Shown here: positions 42,036-54,369 of the stretch, one piece after another
Layout of the letters: every line of letters begins with the position of its first letter
Numbering within the stretch: the stretch's first letter is position 1
Assembly: GCF_024648825.1 (NCBI RefSeq)
Contig: NZ_JANBBE010000005.1
Location: 248,001 to 312,000 of the forward strand
DNA length: 64,000 bases
From: Lentzea californiensis
GTDB taxonomy: Bacteria > Actinomycetota > Actinomycetes > Mycobacteriales > Pseudonocardiaceae
Reading direction: 5' to 3'
Notes under the pieces: generated by a model
What the model saw: only the letters and a program-made list of their open reading frames with translations
Database searches by the model: none
Told to the model about the DNA's origin: nothing
Program-made: the position numbers and the translations under genes

Positions 42036-43493
42036 GTGGAAGTCACCGCTGACGTGGTCGTCATCGGTTTCGGCGCGGCCGGCGCGTGCGCCGCCGTCGA
42101 GGCCGCGACGGCCGGTGCGTCCGTGGTGGTGCTGGACCGGTTCACCGGCGGTGGCGCGACCGCGTTGTCCGGCGGCGTCGTCTACGCGGGCGGCGGGACG
42201 CGGCAGCAGGTCGAGGCCGGTGTGACCGACTCGGTCGACGCGATGTACTCCTACCTGAGGCACGAGGTCCGGGACGCGGTGTCCCCCGAGACCCTGCGCA
42301 GGTTCTGCGAGGACAGCGCGAAGATGCTGGCCTGGTTGGAGGACCTGGGCGTGCCGTTCGACGCGCGGGTGTCGCCGTTCAAGACGTCGTACCCGACCGA
42401 CGACCACTACCTCTACCTGTCCGGCAGTGAGGACGCCTGGCCCGATCCGGCTCCACGTGGGCACAGGACCAGGGCGAAGGGCACGTCCGGCAAGCTCTTC
42501 TTCACTCGACTGGCCGAGGCCACCCGGCGCGCCGGCGTGCGGATCATGCCGCAGACCCGTGCTGTCGAGCTGGTCGTCGCGGACGGGCGCGTGACCGGTG
42601 TGCGGTGCCGGACCCTCACCGGACTTCCACGGGCTCTGCACGCGGCGTTGTCCAGGGCGGGCGCGAAGCCGTGGCTCTACTACCCGCCTTTGGGCAAGAG
42701 GCTGTTCGGGCTGGCGGCGTGGCTCGAACGGTTCGGCCGGCCGCTGGTGGTCCACGCCGGGCAGGGCGTGGTCATCGCGGCCGGCGGCTTCATCTCCGAT
42801 CGGGCCCTGGTCCACGAGCACGCGCCGGCCTACCGCGGTGGCCTCGCGCTGGGCACGCCCGGCGACGACGGTGGCGGGATCCGGCTCGGCGTCGCCGCCG
42901 GGGGCAGGACCGCACGCATGGACAAGATCTCGGTCTGGCGGTTCATCACCCCGCCCAGCGCGTTGCAGCGCGGAGTCCTGGTCGACTCGGCCGGGCGGCG
43001 GTTCGGTGACGCGACCCTGTACGGCGCCGCCAACGGCACCGCGATCGTCGAACGCGGCGGCAAGGCCTGGCTGCTGATCGACGACGAGATCCTCCAGGTC
43101 GCGCGCGCCCAGGTGCGCACCCAGACGGCGCCGTTCCAGCGCTGGCAGGTCCGCTACCTGCTCGGCCGCGGCCTGGTCAGTGCGCCGACGATCGAGGAAG
43201 CCGCCGCGAAGGCCGGAATCGCGCCGCCCGAGCCGTTCGGGAAGCCTCCCTATTCGTTGATCAACGTGTCGGTGCGCGCGGGGTTCGGCTACCCGTGCCC
43301 GATGCTCACGCTCGGCGGGCTCGTCGTGGACGAGGACACCGGTCAGGTGCAAGGCGTCGCAGGCCTGTACGCGGCGGGCCGGTCGGCGGTCGGGGTGTGC
43401 TCGGAGTCCTACGTCAGCGGCCTCGCGCTCGCCGACTGCGTCTTCTCGGGCCGCCGGGCAGGTCACCACGCAGCGAAGGAGGCCAGGTGCTGA
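42036..43493 (+). CDS. KstD-related FAD steroid dehydrogenase, likely delta4-(5alpha)-type
   Basis: A 485-residue flavoprotein with an N-terminal FAD motif (G-F-G-A-A-G-A) and GGGATALSGGVVYAGGGT. It is smaller than KstD and lacks the GAGATLGPAMTFGY end; instead it ends SESYVSGLALADCVFSGRRAG. In Rhodococcus jostii delta4-(5alpha)-KSTD, a C-terminal Y-x-S pair (Tyr466/Ser468) is catalytic, and Y459-V-S461 here fits that arrangement. It would desaturate 5alpha-3-ketosteroids to 4-ene-3-ketosteroids. GTG 42036 follows AGGAGGG. First gene of the hsa operon. Confidence 0.7.
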   Translation: MEVTADVVVIGFGAAGACAAVEAATAGASVVVLDRFTGGGATALSGGVVYAGGGTRQQVEAGVTDSVDAMYSYLRHEVRDAVSPETLRRFCEDSAKMLAWLEDLGVPFDARVSPFKTSYPTDDHYLYLSGSEDAWPDPAPRGHRTRAKGTSGKLFFTRLAEATRRAGVRIMPQTRAVELVVADGRVTGVRCRTLTGLPRALHAALSRAGAKPWLYYPPLGKRLFGLAAWLERFGRPLVVHAGQGVVIAAGGFISDRALVHEHAPAYRGGLALGTPGDDGGGIRLGVAAGGRTARMDKISVWRFITPPSALQRGVLVDSAGRRFGDATLYGAANGTAIVERGGKAWLLIDDEILQVARAQVRTQTAPFQRWQVRYLLGRGLVSAPTIEEAAAKAGIAPPEPFGKPPYSLINVSVRAGFGYPCPMLTLGGLVVDEDTGQVQGVAGLYAAGRSAVGVCSESYVSGLALADCVFSGRRAGHHAAKEARC

Positions 43494-44257
43494 CGATCCA
43501 GTCCAGGGAGGCTGCCGCCGAGTTGCTGCGCGCGGCCGAACGCGACCGCGTGCCGATCAAACCGCTGGTGGAGCTGTACCCCGAGATCGACGTGGTGGAC
43601 GCGTACGAGATCCAGCTGCTCAACGTCCGCCACCGCAACCGCGACGTGATCGGCCACAAGGTCGGGCTGTCCTCGCTGGCGATGCAGCAGATGATGGGCG
43701 TCGACGAACCCGACTACGGCCACCTGCTCGACGACATGCAGCTCGCCGGCACCGCGGACGCGTCGGCGTACCTGTACCCGCGGGTCGAGGTCGAGATCGC
43801 GTTCCTGCTGGCCCGCGACCTGCCCGGCGAGGGCTGCACGGTCGAGGACGTCCTGGACGCCACCGAGTTCGTCGCGCCGGCCATCGAGCTGATCGACAGC
43901 CGCATCGAGAACTGGCGGATCGGCCTGCAGGACACCATCGCGGACAACGCCTCGTCGGCCGGGTTCATGCTCGGCTCCGAACGCGTGCGTCCGTCCGAAC
44001 TGGACATCGGTGCCGTCGCGGCCACCTTGCGGCGCAACGGTGAGCTGGTTGCCGAAGGACGCGGTGACGCCGTGCTGGGCGATCCGGCGATCGCGGTGGC
44101 GTGGCTGGCGGCCAAAGTCGCGAGCTTCGGTGTCCGGTTGCTGGCCGGCGACATCGTGCTGCCCGGTTCGTGCACACGTGCCATCGACGCCCGGCCGGGT
44201 GACGAGTTCCGCGCCGAGTTCGCCGGACTCGGTTCTGTCGACCTGAAATTTGAATGA
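43487..44257 (+). CDS. hsaE: HsaE: 2-hydroxyhexa-2,4-dienoate hydratase
   Basis: A 256-residue member of the fumarylacetoacetase-like hydratase family (IGHKVGLSSLAMQQMMGVDE, then RVEVEIAFLLARDLPG, and LPGSCTRAIDARPGD). It adds water to the dienoate released by HsaD, giving 4-hydroxy-2-oxohexanoate. GTG 43487 with GAAGGAGG upstream overlaps the end of the dehydrogenase gene. The next gene follows after 9 bp. Confidence 0.93.
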   Translation: MLTIQSREAAAELLRAAERDRVPIKPLVELYPEIDVVDAYEIQLLNVRHRNRDVIGHKVGLSSLAMQQMMGVDEPDYGHLLDDMQLAGTADASAYLYPRVEVEIAFLLARDLPGEGCTVEDVLDATEFVAPAIELIDSRIENWRIGLQDTIADNASSAGFMLGSERVRPSELDIGAVAATLRRNGELVAEGRGDAVLGDPAIAVAWLAAKVASFGVRLLAGDIVLPGSCTRAIDARPGDEFRAEFAGLGSVDLKFE

Positions 44258-44266
44258 GGTGACTGG

Positions 44267-45145
44267 GTGAAGGCGGCCATCGTCGGCTCCGGCAACATCG
44301 GCACCGACCTGCTGTACAAGCTCCTGCGCTCGCCGGCGCTGGAACCGCGCTGGATGGTGGGCATCGACCCGGCCAGCGAGGGACTCGAGCGCGCGGCTTC
44401 GGCAGGCCTCGAGGTCTCGGTCGACGGCGCGGAGTGGTTGCTGCGTCAGGACGAGCTGCCGGACATCGTCTTCGAGGCGACCTCCGCAGCGGTGCACAGG
44501 GCCAACGCCCCGCGTTACGCCGAGGCGGGCATCCGGGCGATCGACCTGACACCGGCCGCGGTCGGGCCGTACGTCGTGCCGCCGGTCAACCTCGGCGAGC
44601 ACCGCGACGGGCCCAACATCAACCTCATCACCTGCGGTGGTCAGGCCACGATCCCCATGGTGCACGCCGTTTCCCGGGTGGTTCCGGTGTCGTACGCGGA
44701 GATCGTCGCGAGCGTCGCGTCGGTGTCGGCGGGACCGGGCACGCGGGCCAACATCGACGAGTTCACCCGCACCACCAGTCGCGGCATCGAGGCGATCGGC
44801 GGGGCGGGGCGCGGCAAGGCGATCATCGTGCTGAACCCGGCGGACCCGCCGATGATCATGCGCGACACCATCTTCTGCGCGATCCCCGAGGACGCCGATC
44901 CGGATCTGATCACGGACTCGATCGCCCGGATGGAGACCGACATCCGTTCGTACGTACCGGGGTTCCGGCTGCTGCGCGAACCGCAGTTCGACGCCGGCCG
45001 GGTGGCGATCTTCGTGGAGGTCGCGGGAGCGGGCGACTTCCTGCCGGAGTACGCCGGGAACCTCGACATCATGACGGCCGCCGCGACCAAGGTGGGGGAG
45101 GAGATCGCCCGTGCAGCTACGACTCACCGACACGTCACTGCGTGA
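44267..45145 (+). CDS. hsaG: HsaG: acylating aldehyde (propanal/acetaldehyde) dehydrogenase
   Basis: A 292-residue enzyme with an N-terminal NAD site ([17 protein letters not shown]) and the catalytic Cys in [13 protein letters not shown]. Works as a complex with the aldolase HsaF, channelling propanal to propionyl-CoA. GTG start with GAGGTG before it. Its 3' end overlaps hsaF by 35 bp. Confidence 0.94.
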   Translation: MKAAIVGSGNIGTDLLYKLLRSPALEPRWMVGIDPASEGLERAASAGLEVSVDGAEWLLRQDELPDIVFEATSAAVHRANAPRYAEAGIRAIDLTPAAVGPYVVPPVNLGEHRDGPNINLITCGGQATIPMVHAVSRVVPVSYAEIVASVASVSAGPGTRANIDEFTRTTSRGIEAIGGAGRGKAIIVLNPADPPMIMRDTIFCAIPEDADPDLITDSIARMETDIRSYVPGFRLLREPQFDAGRVAIFVEVAGAGDFLPEYAGNLDIMTAAATKVGEEIARAATTHRHVTA

Positions 45146-46117
45146 CGGCTCGCACCACAAGCGGCACCAGTTCACGGCCGACGACGTGCGCTCGATCGTG
45201 GCGGCACTCGACGGCGCCGGGGTGCCGGTGATCGAGGTGACGCACGGCGACGGACTGGGCGGGTCGTCGTTCAACTACGGCTTCAGCCTCACGCCCGAGC
45301 AGGAACTGATCAAGGTCGCCGTGGAGACGGCCCAGCAGGCCAAGATCGCCGTGCTCATGCTGCCGGGCGTCGGGGTCAAGGACGACATCCTGGTGTCGCA
45401 GGACAACGGCGCCTCGATCGTCCGGATCGCCACGCACTGCACCGAGGCCGACGTGTCCGTGCAGCACTTCGCGCTGGCTCGCGAACGTGGCCTGGAGACC
45501 GTCGGCTTCCTGATGATGGCGCACTCACAGCCACCGGAGTCGTTGGCGAAACAGGCCCGCATCATGGCGGACGCGGGATGTCAGTGCGTCTACGTGGTCG
45601 ACTCGGCTGGTGCTTTGGTGCTGGAACAGGTGGCCGAGCGGGTCGAAGCCCTGGTCGCTGAACTCGGGGATGACGCCCAGGTCGGCTTCCACGGGCACGA
45701 GAACCTGGGGCTGAGCGTCGCGAACTCCGTCGCCGCGGCCCGGGCTGGAGCCGCACAGATCGACGGCAGCGTGCGCGGATTCGGGGCAGGCGCCGGAAAC
45801 ACGCCCCTCGAAGCGTTCGTCGGGGTGTGCGACAAGCTCGGTTTCGAGACCGGCGTCGACTTCTTCAAGATCGTGGACGCGGCCGAGGACGTCGTCCGCC
45901 CCGTCATGCCCGACGAGTGCCTGCTCGACCGGATGGCGCTGATGATGGGGTACGCGGGCGTCTACTCCAGCTTTCTCAAACACGCGTATACGCAGGCGCA
46001 ACGCTACGGCGTGTCCGGCGCGCAGATTCTCGTCCGCGCGGGCGAACGCAAGCTCGTCGGCGGCCAAGAGGACCAGCTGATCGACATCGCACTGGAGCTG
46101 AGCAGGGAGAGAGTCCG

Positions 46118-46121
<4 letters not shown>
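45111..46121 (+). CDS. hsaF: HsaF: 4-hydroxy-2-oxohexanoate aldolase
   Basis: A 336-residue TIM-barrel aldolase of the DmpG/BphI type. L-R-D-G-S-H at 10-15 has the Arg-Asp pair and a metal Asp, and [14 protein letters not shown] carries the two metal-binding His. It cleaves the substrate to pyruvate and propanal, which passes to HsaG. GTG start within hsaG; stop overlaps hsaA (ATGA). Confidence 0.95.
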
Positions 46122-49542
<3,421 letters not shown>

Positions 49543-49546
49543 TGCT

Positions 49547-49699
49547 GTGACCGCCGGCCTTCACCGCGCCTTCCGGCGCTCAGCAGGACACCTCGCGGCA
49601 CCGGCCCCGCGCCTCCGTGCAACCAGTACGAGGACGCGGGGCCGGCACCACGATGCGCCCGTCTGCCCGTCGAAAGACGGGGTGAAGGCCGACGGTCAC
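49547..49699. terminator. Nested inverted repeats between hsaB and the convergent methyltransferase gene
   Basis: The outer arms GTGACCGCCGGCCTTCACC (49547-49565) and GGTGAAGGCCGACGGTCAC (49681-49699) pair with one mismatch over 19 bp. Inside are CCGGCCCCGCG (49601-49611)/CGCGGGGCCGG (49635-49645) and the GAAA-tetraloop hairpin CCCGTC-GAAA-GACGGG (49666-49681). The right outer arm includes the methyltransferase stop. It is probably a bidirectional terminator, but unusually large. Confidence 0.7.
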
Positions 49700-50508
49700 A
49701 GCACTCGCGCGGTGACCTGCCAGACCGCGGCCGGAACCCGCACCTCGTCGCCGTGCACGAAATCGTCGAACGCACCCCGGAGTTCGCTCATGATCCGGTG
49801 CCGTTCGGACTCCGCGGCTTCCTTGAGCGCGCGGGAGATCGGGCCGAGGTTGCTCAGGTACGGGTCCAGCAGTTCCTCGGGCAGGGCGCGGACCTGTTCC
49901 ACCGGCTGGATGTCGATCCCGCCCCAACCGGCCTCCTCGAGGATCTTGCGCGTCCTGCCGGGGTCGGCGAAGGCGAACGGACCAGGCCCGTCCGGGTCGG
50001 GCGCCGGCGCGTCCGGCAGGAACGGGGCGGCGGCCCTGGTCGCGGTGGTCATGAACGGGTTCTCGTCCGCGGAGCGCCACGTGATGAAGCACAGATCGCC
50101 TCCCGGCGACGTGGCGCGCAGCAGGTTGCGGAAGGCGGCCGTGGGGTCGTCGAAGAACATGACCCCGAACCGGCTCACGACCAGGTCGAAGCTCTCGTCG
50201 AACGTGTGCACCTGTGCGTCGGCCAGGAGGTACTCGGCTTTCCCGTGCTCACGCGCAGCGGCGAGCATCGTCTCGGAGATGTCGACACCCACGCAGGCCG
50301 CTCCGGTGGCCTCGGTGATCGCCCGCGTGACACCACCAGTGCCACACCCGACGTCGAGAACCCGCTCGCGCGGCCGTTCGAGCGCGGCCTGCACGAGCAG
50401 GTCCTGGAACGGGCGGAGCATCAGGTCCACGATGTCCTGCACGTTCGCCCAGCCCTGCCCCGCGGCGTTCCACCAGGCGGCCTGCTCGCTGTTCACCTCT
50501 GCTGTCAT
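49696..50508 (-). CDS. Class I SAM-dependent methyltransferase
   Basis: A 270-residue protein with the SAM motif V-L-D-V-G-C-G-T-G (about 49-57), G-V-D-I-S near 73, and the post-motif SRFGVMFFDDPTAAFRNLLR. The layout is that of UbiE-like small-molecule methyltransferases. It is divergent from a MerR regulator with a MerR-type operator between them. Because it lies between the Hsa and HIP regulons, it could be a steroid or resistance gene, but nothing shows this directly. There is a GGGAG close to the ATG. Confidence 0.82.
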   Translation of the reverse strand: MTAEVNSEQAAWWNAAGQGWANVQDIVDLMLRPFQDLLVQAALERPRERVLDVGCGTGGVTRAITEATGAACVGVDISETMLAAAREHGKAEYLLADAQVHTFDESFDLVVSRFGVMFFDDPTAAFRNLLRATSPGGDLCFITWRSADENPFMTTATRAAAPFLPDAPAPDPDGPGPFAFADPGRTRKILEEAGWGGIDIQPVEQVRALPEELLDPYLSNLGPISRALKEAAESERHRIMSELRGAFDDFVHGDEVRVPAAVWQVTARVL

Positions 50509-50524
50509 GCTCCCACTGTCCTAG

Positions 50525-50540
50525 TTCAAGTCGGCTTGAG
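50525..50540 (-). promoter_or_regulatory. MerR-type operator/promoter
   Basis: TCAAG-TCGG-CTTGA (50526-50539) is a dyad. On the leftward strand a TTGACC -35 element (50539-50544) partly overlaps it, so the dyad lies in the spacer in the way MerR activators prefer. It faces the methyltransferase gene. Confidence 0.6.
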
Positions 50541-50550
50541 GTCAAGTGTC

Positions 50551-50934
50551 GTGGACGAGATCGGTATCGGCGAGGTGGTGCGACGCTCCGGCGTGCCCGC
50601 CTCGACCCTGCGCTACTACGAGGAACGCGGCCTCATCACCTGCGTGCGCCGCCAAGGCCTCGCACGCGTGTTCTCGGTCGCCGTGCTGGAACAGCTAGCG
50701 TTGATCGGCGTCTGCCGCACGGCCGGGTTCTCGCTGGACGAGATCCTGCTGATGTTCTCGCCGGACGGCCGCCCGTCGCCGAACCGCGAGATGCTCGCCG
50801 CCAAGGCCGACGAACTGGACGAGACGATCCGGAAGCTGGCGTTGATGCGCGACGATCTGCGGCACGCGGCGGCCTGCAGGGCGCCGACGCACATGGAGTG
50901 CCCGACGTTCCGGCGCGTGCTGGGCCAGTTCTAG
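50551..50934 (+). CDS. MerR-family transcriptional regulator
   Basis: A 127-residue regulator. The N-terminal winged helix IGIGEVVRRSGVPASTLRYYEERG is followed by a dimerisation helix and a Cys-containing tail (ACRAPTHMECPTF, three Cys in all from residue 50 on), which could sense a metal or oxidant. GTG 50551 is next to the divergent methyltransferase; a MerR-type operator lies between. Ends 4 bp inside the next convergent gene. Confidence 0.87.
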   Translation: MDEIGIGEVVRRSGVPASTLRYYEERGLITCVRRQGLARVFSVAVLEQLALIGVCRTAGFSLDEILLMFSPDGRPSPNREMLAAKADELDETIRKLALMRDDLRHAAACRAPTHMECPTFRRVLGQF

Positions 50935-51515
50935 GCCGCCCAGATCCGCGGCGCGATCGAGGCGGCGGCCTGGTACGGGGAGAGGCTGTTCCCGACCACC
51001 TCCAGCGGCCACTTCTCCCGCAACGTGACCCACAGCCGTCCGGAGAGGCCAGCGAAGACGCCGAGCACGTCGTCGGCATCGGACACCTCCAGCACGTAGG
51101 TCCACTTAGCGACGTCCGGTGCGCCGGCAAGAGGTTCCCTCCAGGCTCGGCGCAGAACGCGTCCTCCGTACCGCGCCGCCTCGTCGGCCAGCACGCGGTC
51201 CGCCCGGCTCGGATCCGGTGCGTCGGCGGGGCCGTGGGGACTGAACCGGTACGGCACAGGCGGTACGGCGGCGATGATCCGCACGGCGGCCAGGTCCGGG
51301 CTGTGCGGATCGTCCAACGTGGACCGGATGAGGTCGTGTTCTTCCTGCGTGATGCCGATGTTCTCGTGTGCCATCGTCAACAACAACGCGGCCTCGGCTT
51401 GCGCGGGTTCGCCGCCGAAGTAGTCCTCGCGCACCGACCGCAGGACGTCATCCTCCAGCCGCCCCGCGAACCGCGCGCACAGGTCGGTGACCGTCGAGTA
51501 GGTCTTCACGTCCAC
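50931..51515 (-). CDS. Hypothetical protein, unknown family
   Basis: A 194-residue soluble protein I do not recognise. It starts MDVKTYSTVTDLCARFAGRL and has a helical N-terminal half with an HENIGITQEEHDLI segment, then a beta-rich C-terminal half. There is no signal peptide or membrane segment. GTG start. It lies 3 bp from the end of fadE33 on the same strand, so it may belong to that operon's tail, and it overlaps the MerR gene end by 4 bp. Confidence 0.6.
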   Translation of the reverse strand: MDVKTYSTVTDLCARFAGRLEDDVLRSVREDYFGGEPAQAEAALLLTMAHENIGITQEEHDLIRSTLDDPHSPDLAAVRIIAAVPPVPYRFSPHGPADAPDPSRADRVLADEAARYGGRVLRRAWREPLAGAPDVAKWTYVLEVSDADDVLGVFAGLSGRLWVTLREKWPLEVVGNSLSPYQAAASIAPRIWAA

Positions 51516-51518
51516 GGG

Positions 51519-52481
51519 TCAGATCTTGGCCCGCAGCCGTTCGAGGTGCACGGCCGGGCTCCCGAAGAGCTGCCCACTGCCATGAGCCCGCTTGAGGTAC
51601 AGGTGCGCGTCATGCTCCCAAGTGATCGCGATACCACCGTGCAGTTGGACCATCTCAGAAGCCACCTTGAACAACGCCTCCGAGCAGTAGACCTTGGCCA
51701 CCGCCGCGGCAACCTCGTCGTCAGCGGCCAGAGCGGCCGACCGCGCGGTCTCCACCAGGACGTGCAGGTCGGCCATCCGGTGCTTCAGGGCCTGGAACGA
51801 CCCGATGGGCTTGCCGAACTGGACCCGGGTCTTGGTGTACTCGACGGTGAGCTCGAGGGCTCGAGCGGCGGCACCGACCTGTTCGGCGGCCAGCAAGGAC
51901 AGCGCGACGTCACGGATCGCGGGTGACCAGTGGCCGAGGCGGGTCGCGGCTGCGCCGGCCAGGTGGATCACCGCGAGGCGGCGGGTCTGGTCCATCGTCG
52001 GTGTGTGTTCGCGGGTGACGCCGGCGAGGTCGATCTCGTACAGGTCGGTGCCGTCGGTGGCGAGGAGGATCTCAGCGAGGTCGCCGTCCAGGACGTAGCG
52101 CGCCGGGCCGTCGAGGCTGGTCCGGCCGTTGTCCCACGGCCAGACGAGGGTGGCGACGGTCCCGTCCGCGATCCGGGGCAGCAGCCGGTCGCACGCCTCC
52201 TCGTTTCCCGTCGCCAGCAGTGCGTGAGCCGCGAGGGTTGAGGCCAGCAGCGGGGACGGGGTGAGGGTGCGGCCTAGTTCCTCCAGCGCGATGCGGGTCT
52301 CGGCCAGGCCGGCGCCGGAGCCGCCGTGCTGCTCGGGGATCGGGAGGACGCCGATGTCGCACAGCCGTGCCCACACGGCCTTGTCGTAGCCGTGCGGGGT
52401 CTCGATGGCCGCGCGGACGTCCGAGTGCTTGTCGAGCAGGCTGCGGACGGCGTCGCGCAACGCGAGTTGTTCCGGTGTCAC
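51519..52481 (-). CDS. fadE33: Acyl-CoA dehydrogenase, FadE33-like
   Basis: A 320-residue short-class acyl-CoA dehydrogenase subunit (VEYTKTRVQFGKPIGSFQAL, HGGIAITWEHDAHLYLKRAH). The position as the third of three consecutive FadE genes after fadD3 is the same as fadE31-fadE32-fadE33 of M. tuberculosis, where they form heteromers in C/D-ring degradation. GTG start with GGAGG, overlapping the fadE32 stop. Confidence 0.83.
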   Translation of the reverse strand: MTPEQLALRDAVRSLLDKHSDVRAAIETPHGYDKAVWARLCDIGVLPIPEQHGGSGAGLAETRIALEELGRTLTPSPLLASTLAAHALLATGNEEACDRLLPRIADGTVATLVWPWDNGRTSLDGPARYVLDGDLAEILLATDGTDLYEIDLAGVTREHTPTMDQTRRLAVIHLAGAAATRLGHWSPAIRDVALSLLAAEQVGAAARALELTVEYTKTRVQFGKPIGSFQALKHRMADLHVLVETARSAALAADDEVAAAVAKVYCSEALFKVASEMVQLHGGIAITWEHDAHLYLKRAHGSGQLFGSPAVHLERLRAKI

Positions 52482-53281
52482 AACGCCTCCAGCACGCGTG
52501 CTCGGTGCATCGACGGACTGCCCCACGCCATGCGCAGGGCTCGGGTCTGCAGCAGGAACCGGCCGAGGTCGTGCTCGGCGGTGTAACCGATGGCGCCGTG
52601 CACCTGCAACGCGACGCGGGCGGCCTGCCACGCTGCGTCGGAGGCGGCGACCTTGGCGGCGGAGACATCCCGAGGCGACATGGTCACGGCCGCGCCGAAC
52701 ACCAGTGGGCGGACCAGTTCGAGGCCGATCAGGACGTTCGCGAGGTGGTGCTTGACCGCCTGGAACTGGCCGATGGGCTTGCCGAACTGGGTTCGCGCCA
52801 GCACGTGGGCGGTGCTCATGTCGAGCATCGCGCGGCCCAGGCCGAGGAGTTGGGCCGCGCAGGTCAGGACGCCCAGGTCGAACGCGCGGGCGGCGGGCAC
52901 GTCGGTGGCGATGACCGGGCCGGAGGAGACTGAGAAGAGGCGGCGGCCGGGGTCGACGGACTGGAGTTCGGCCGTGGGGGAGGCCTCTCGGAGGGTGTCG
53001 CCCTCGACCAGGAAGTACCTGTCGGCCTCGACCGCGTGGGGAACGTGCGGCGGGAAGGCGACCGAGCCAGGACCGGCGCCGAGTGCCGGGAGCACCGCGA
53101 GCGACTCGATCAGCGGTCCGCTGACCGCGTGATGTCCCAACTCCTCGAACACCACCACCAGGTCGACCGGATCGGTCACCTCGTCCAGCCCGAGCGACGA
53201 CAGGTCCGTCTTCCCCGCAGCCAGGAAACCGTGCAGCACCCCGGCCAGGTCCGTCTGCTCGGACGACAGCGTGAACATCAT
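52478..53281 (-). CDS. fadE32: Acyl-CoA dehydrogenase, FadE32-like (short)
   Basis: A 267-residue protein of the same short class. Typical C-terminal parts are present (TAHVLARTQFGKPIGQFQAV, HGAIGYTAEHDLGRFLLQTR), but the N-terminal helical domain is about 50 residues shorter than in M. tuberculosis FadE32 (about 319). The ATG at 53281 overlaps the fadE31 stop, so the start is sound and the loss looks real. Probably works as a complex with FadE31. Confidence 0.8.
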   Translation of the reverse strand: MMFTLSSEQTDLAGVLHGFLAAGKTDLSSLGLDEVTDPVDLVVVFEELGHHAVSGPLIESLAVLPALGAGPGSVAFPPHVPHAVEADRYFLVEGDTLREASPTAELQSVDPGRRLFSVSSGPVIATDVPAARAFDLGVLTCAAQLLGLGRAMLDMSTAHVLARTQFGKPIGQFQAVKHHLANVLIGLELVRPLVFGAAVTMSPRDVSAAKVAASDAAWQAARVALQVHGAIGYTAEHDLGRFLLQTRALRMAWGSPSMHRARVLEAL

Positions 53282-54369
53282 CGCGGCAGCCCCAGGAGTC
53301 GTTCGGCGATCACGTTGCGCTGGATCTCGTTGGTACCGGCGTAGATCGGGCCCGACAGCGAAAACAGCCACCCGTCCCGCCACCCCGGCGCGACCTCGCC
53401 GAGCAGGTCGAGCGCCGTTTCGTGCAGGGCGACGTCCAGCTCGGACCAGAACACCTTCGTCACGCTGGCCGCAGGCCCGGACAGGGGTTGGGCCAGCGCG
53501 CCGAACGTGTGGAGGCGGTAGGCCTGCGCACCGATCCACGCGTCCACGACGCGGTCGCGCAGCGCCGGGTCCGGGTTCTTGCGGTACAGCTCCACCAGCC
53601 GGGACGCGGCGGCGGTGAAACGGCCCGGGCTGCGCAGGGTCAGGCCGCGTTCGTTGCCCGCCGTGCTCATCGCCACGCGCCAGCCGTCGCCGACCTCGCC
53701 CACGACGTCGCGGTCCGGCACGAACACGTCGTCCAGGAAGATCTCGGCGAAGCCCGGTTCGCCGTCCAGCTGGTCGATCGGGCGCACGGTCACACCGGAA
53801 GCCCGCAGGTCGAAGAGCAGGTAGGTCAGGCCGCGGTGACGTTCGCCGGGGCCGGTGCGGAACAGGCCGAACGCCCGGTCCGCGAACGCCGCCCGCGAGC
53901 TCCAGGTCTTCTGGCCGCGCAGCAGCCAGCCGCCGTCGCAGCGAACAGCGGTGCTGCGCAACGAAGCCAGGTCGGACCCGGCCTCGGGTTCGGACCACGC
54001 CTGCGCCCACACCTCGTCACCGCGCGCCATCGAGGGCAGGATCCGGGCACGTTGCTCGTCGGTGCCGTGCGCGAACAATGTCGGCGCCAGCAGGAAGATG
54101 CCGTTCTGCGAGACACGGCCAGGCGCCCCCGAGGCGTGGTACTCCTCCTCGAACACCAGCCACTGCAGCAGCGACGCCTCCCGGCCGCCGTACGAGGACG
54201 GCCACGAGACCACCGACAGCCGTTCGGAGGCCAGCAGCCGTTCCCACGAACGGTGCTCCTCGAAGCCCTGCGCGGTGTCCATCGAGGACAGTGGCCGGAC
54301 GTGCGCCGCCAGCCACGACCGCACCTCGGCCTGGAATTCCAGTGTCGAAGCGTCCAGGTCGAGGTCCAT
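53278..54369 (-). CDS. fadE31: Acyl-CoA dehydrogenase, FadE31-like
   Basis: A 363-residue full-length acyl-CoA dehydrogenase (AQAWSEPEAGSDLASLRST, GQKTWSSRAAFADRAFGLF, IYAGTNEIQRNVIAERLLGL). It supplies the FAD-binding half for the two shorter partners downstream. Acts in late steps of C/D-ring degradation under KstR2. ATG overlaps the stop of the enoyl-CoA hydratase gene. Confidence 0.86.
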   Translation of the reverse strand: MDLDLDASTLEFQAEVRSWLAAHVRPLSSMDTAQGFEEHRSWERLLASERLSVVSWPSSYGGREASLLQWLVFEEEYHASGAPGRVSQNGIFLLAPTLFAHGTDEQRARILPSMARGDEVWAQAWSEPEAGSDLASLRSTAVRCDGGWLLRGQKTWSSRAAFADRAFGLFRTGPGERHRGLTYLLFDLRASGVTVRPIDQLDGEPGFAEIFLDDVFVPDRDVVGEVGDGWRVAMSTAGNERGLTLRSPGRFTAAASRLVELYRKNPDPALRDRVVDAWIGAQAYRLHTFGALAQPLSGPAASVTKVFWSELDVALHETALDLLGEVAPGWRDGWLFSLSGPIYAGTNEIQRNVIAERLLGLPR

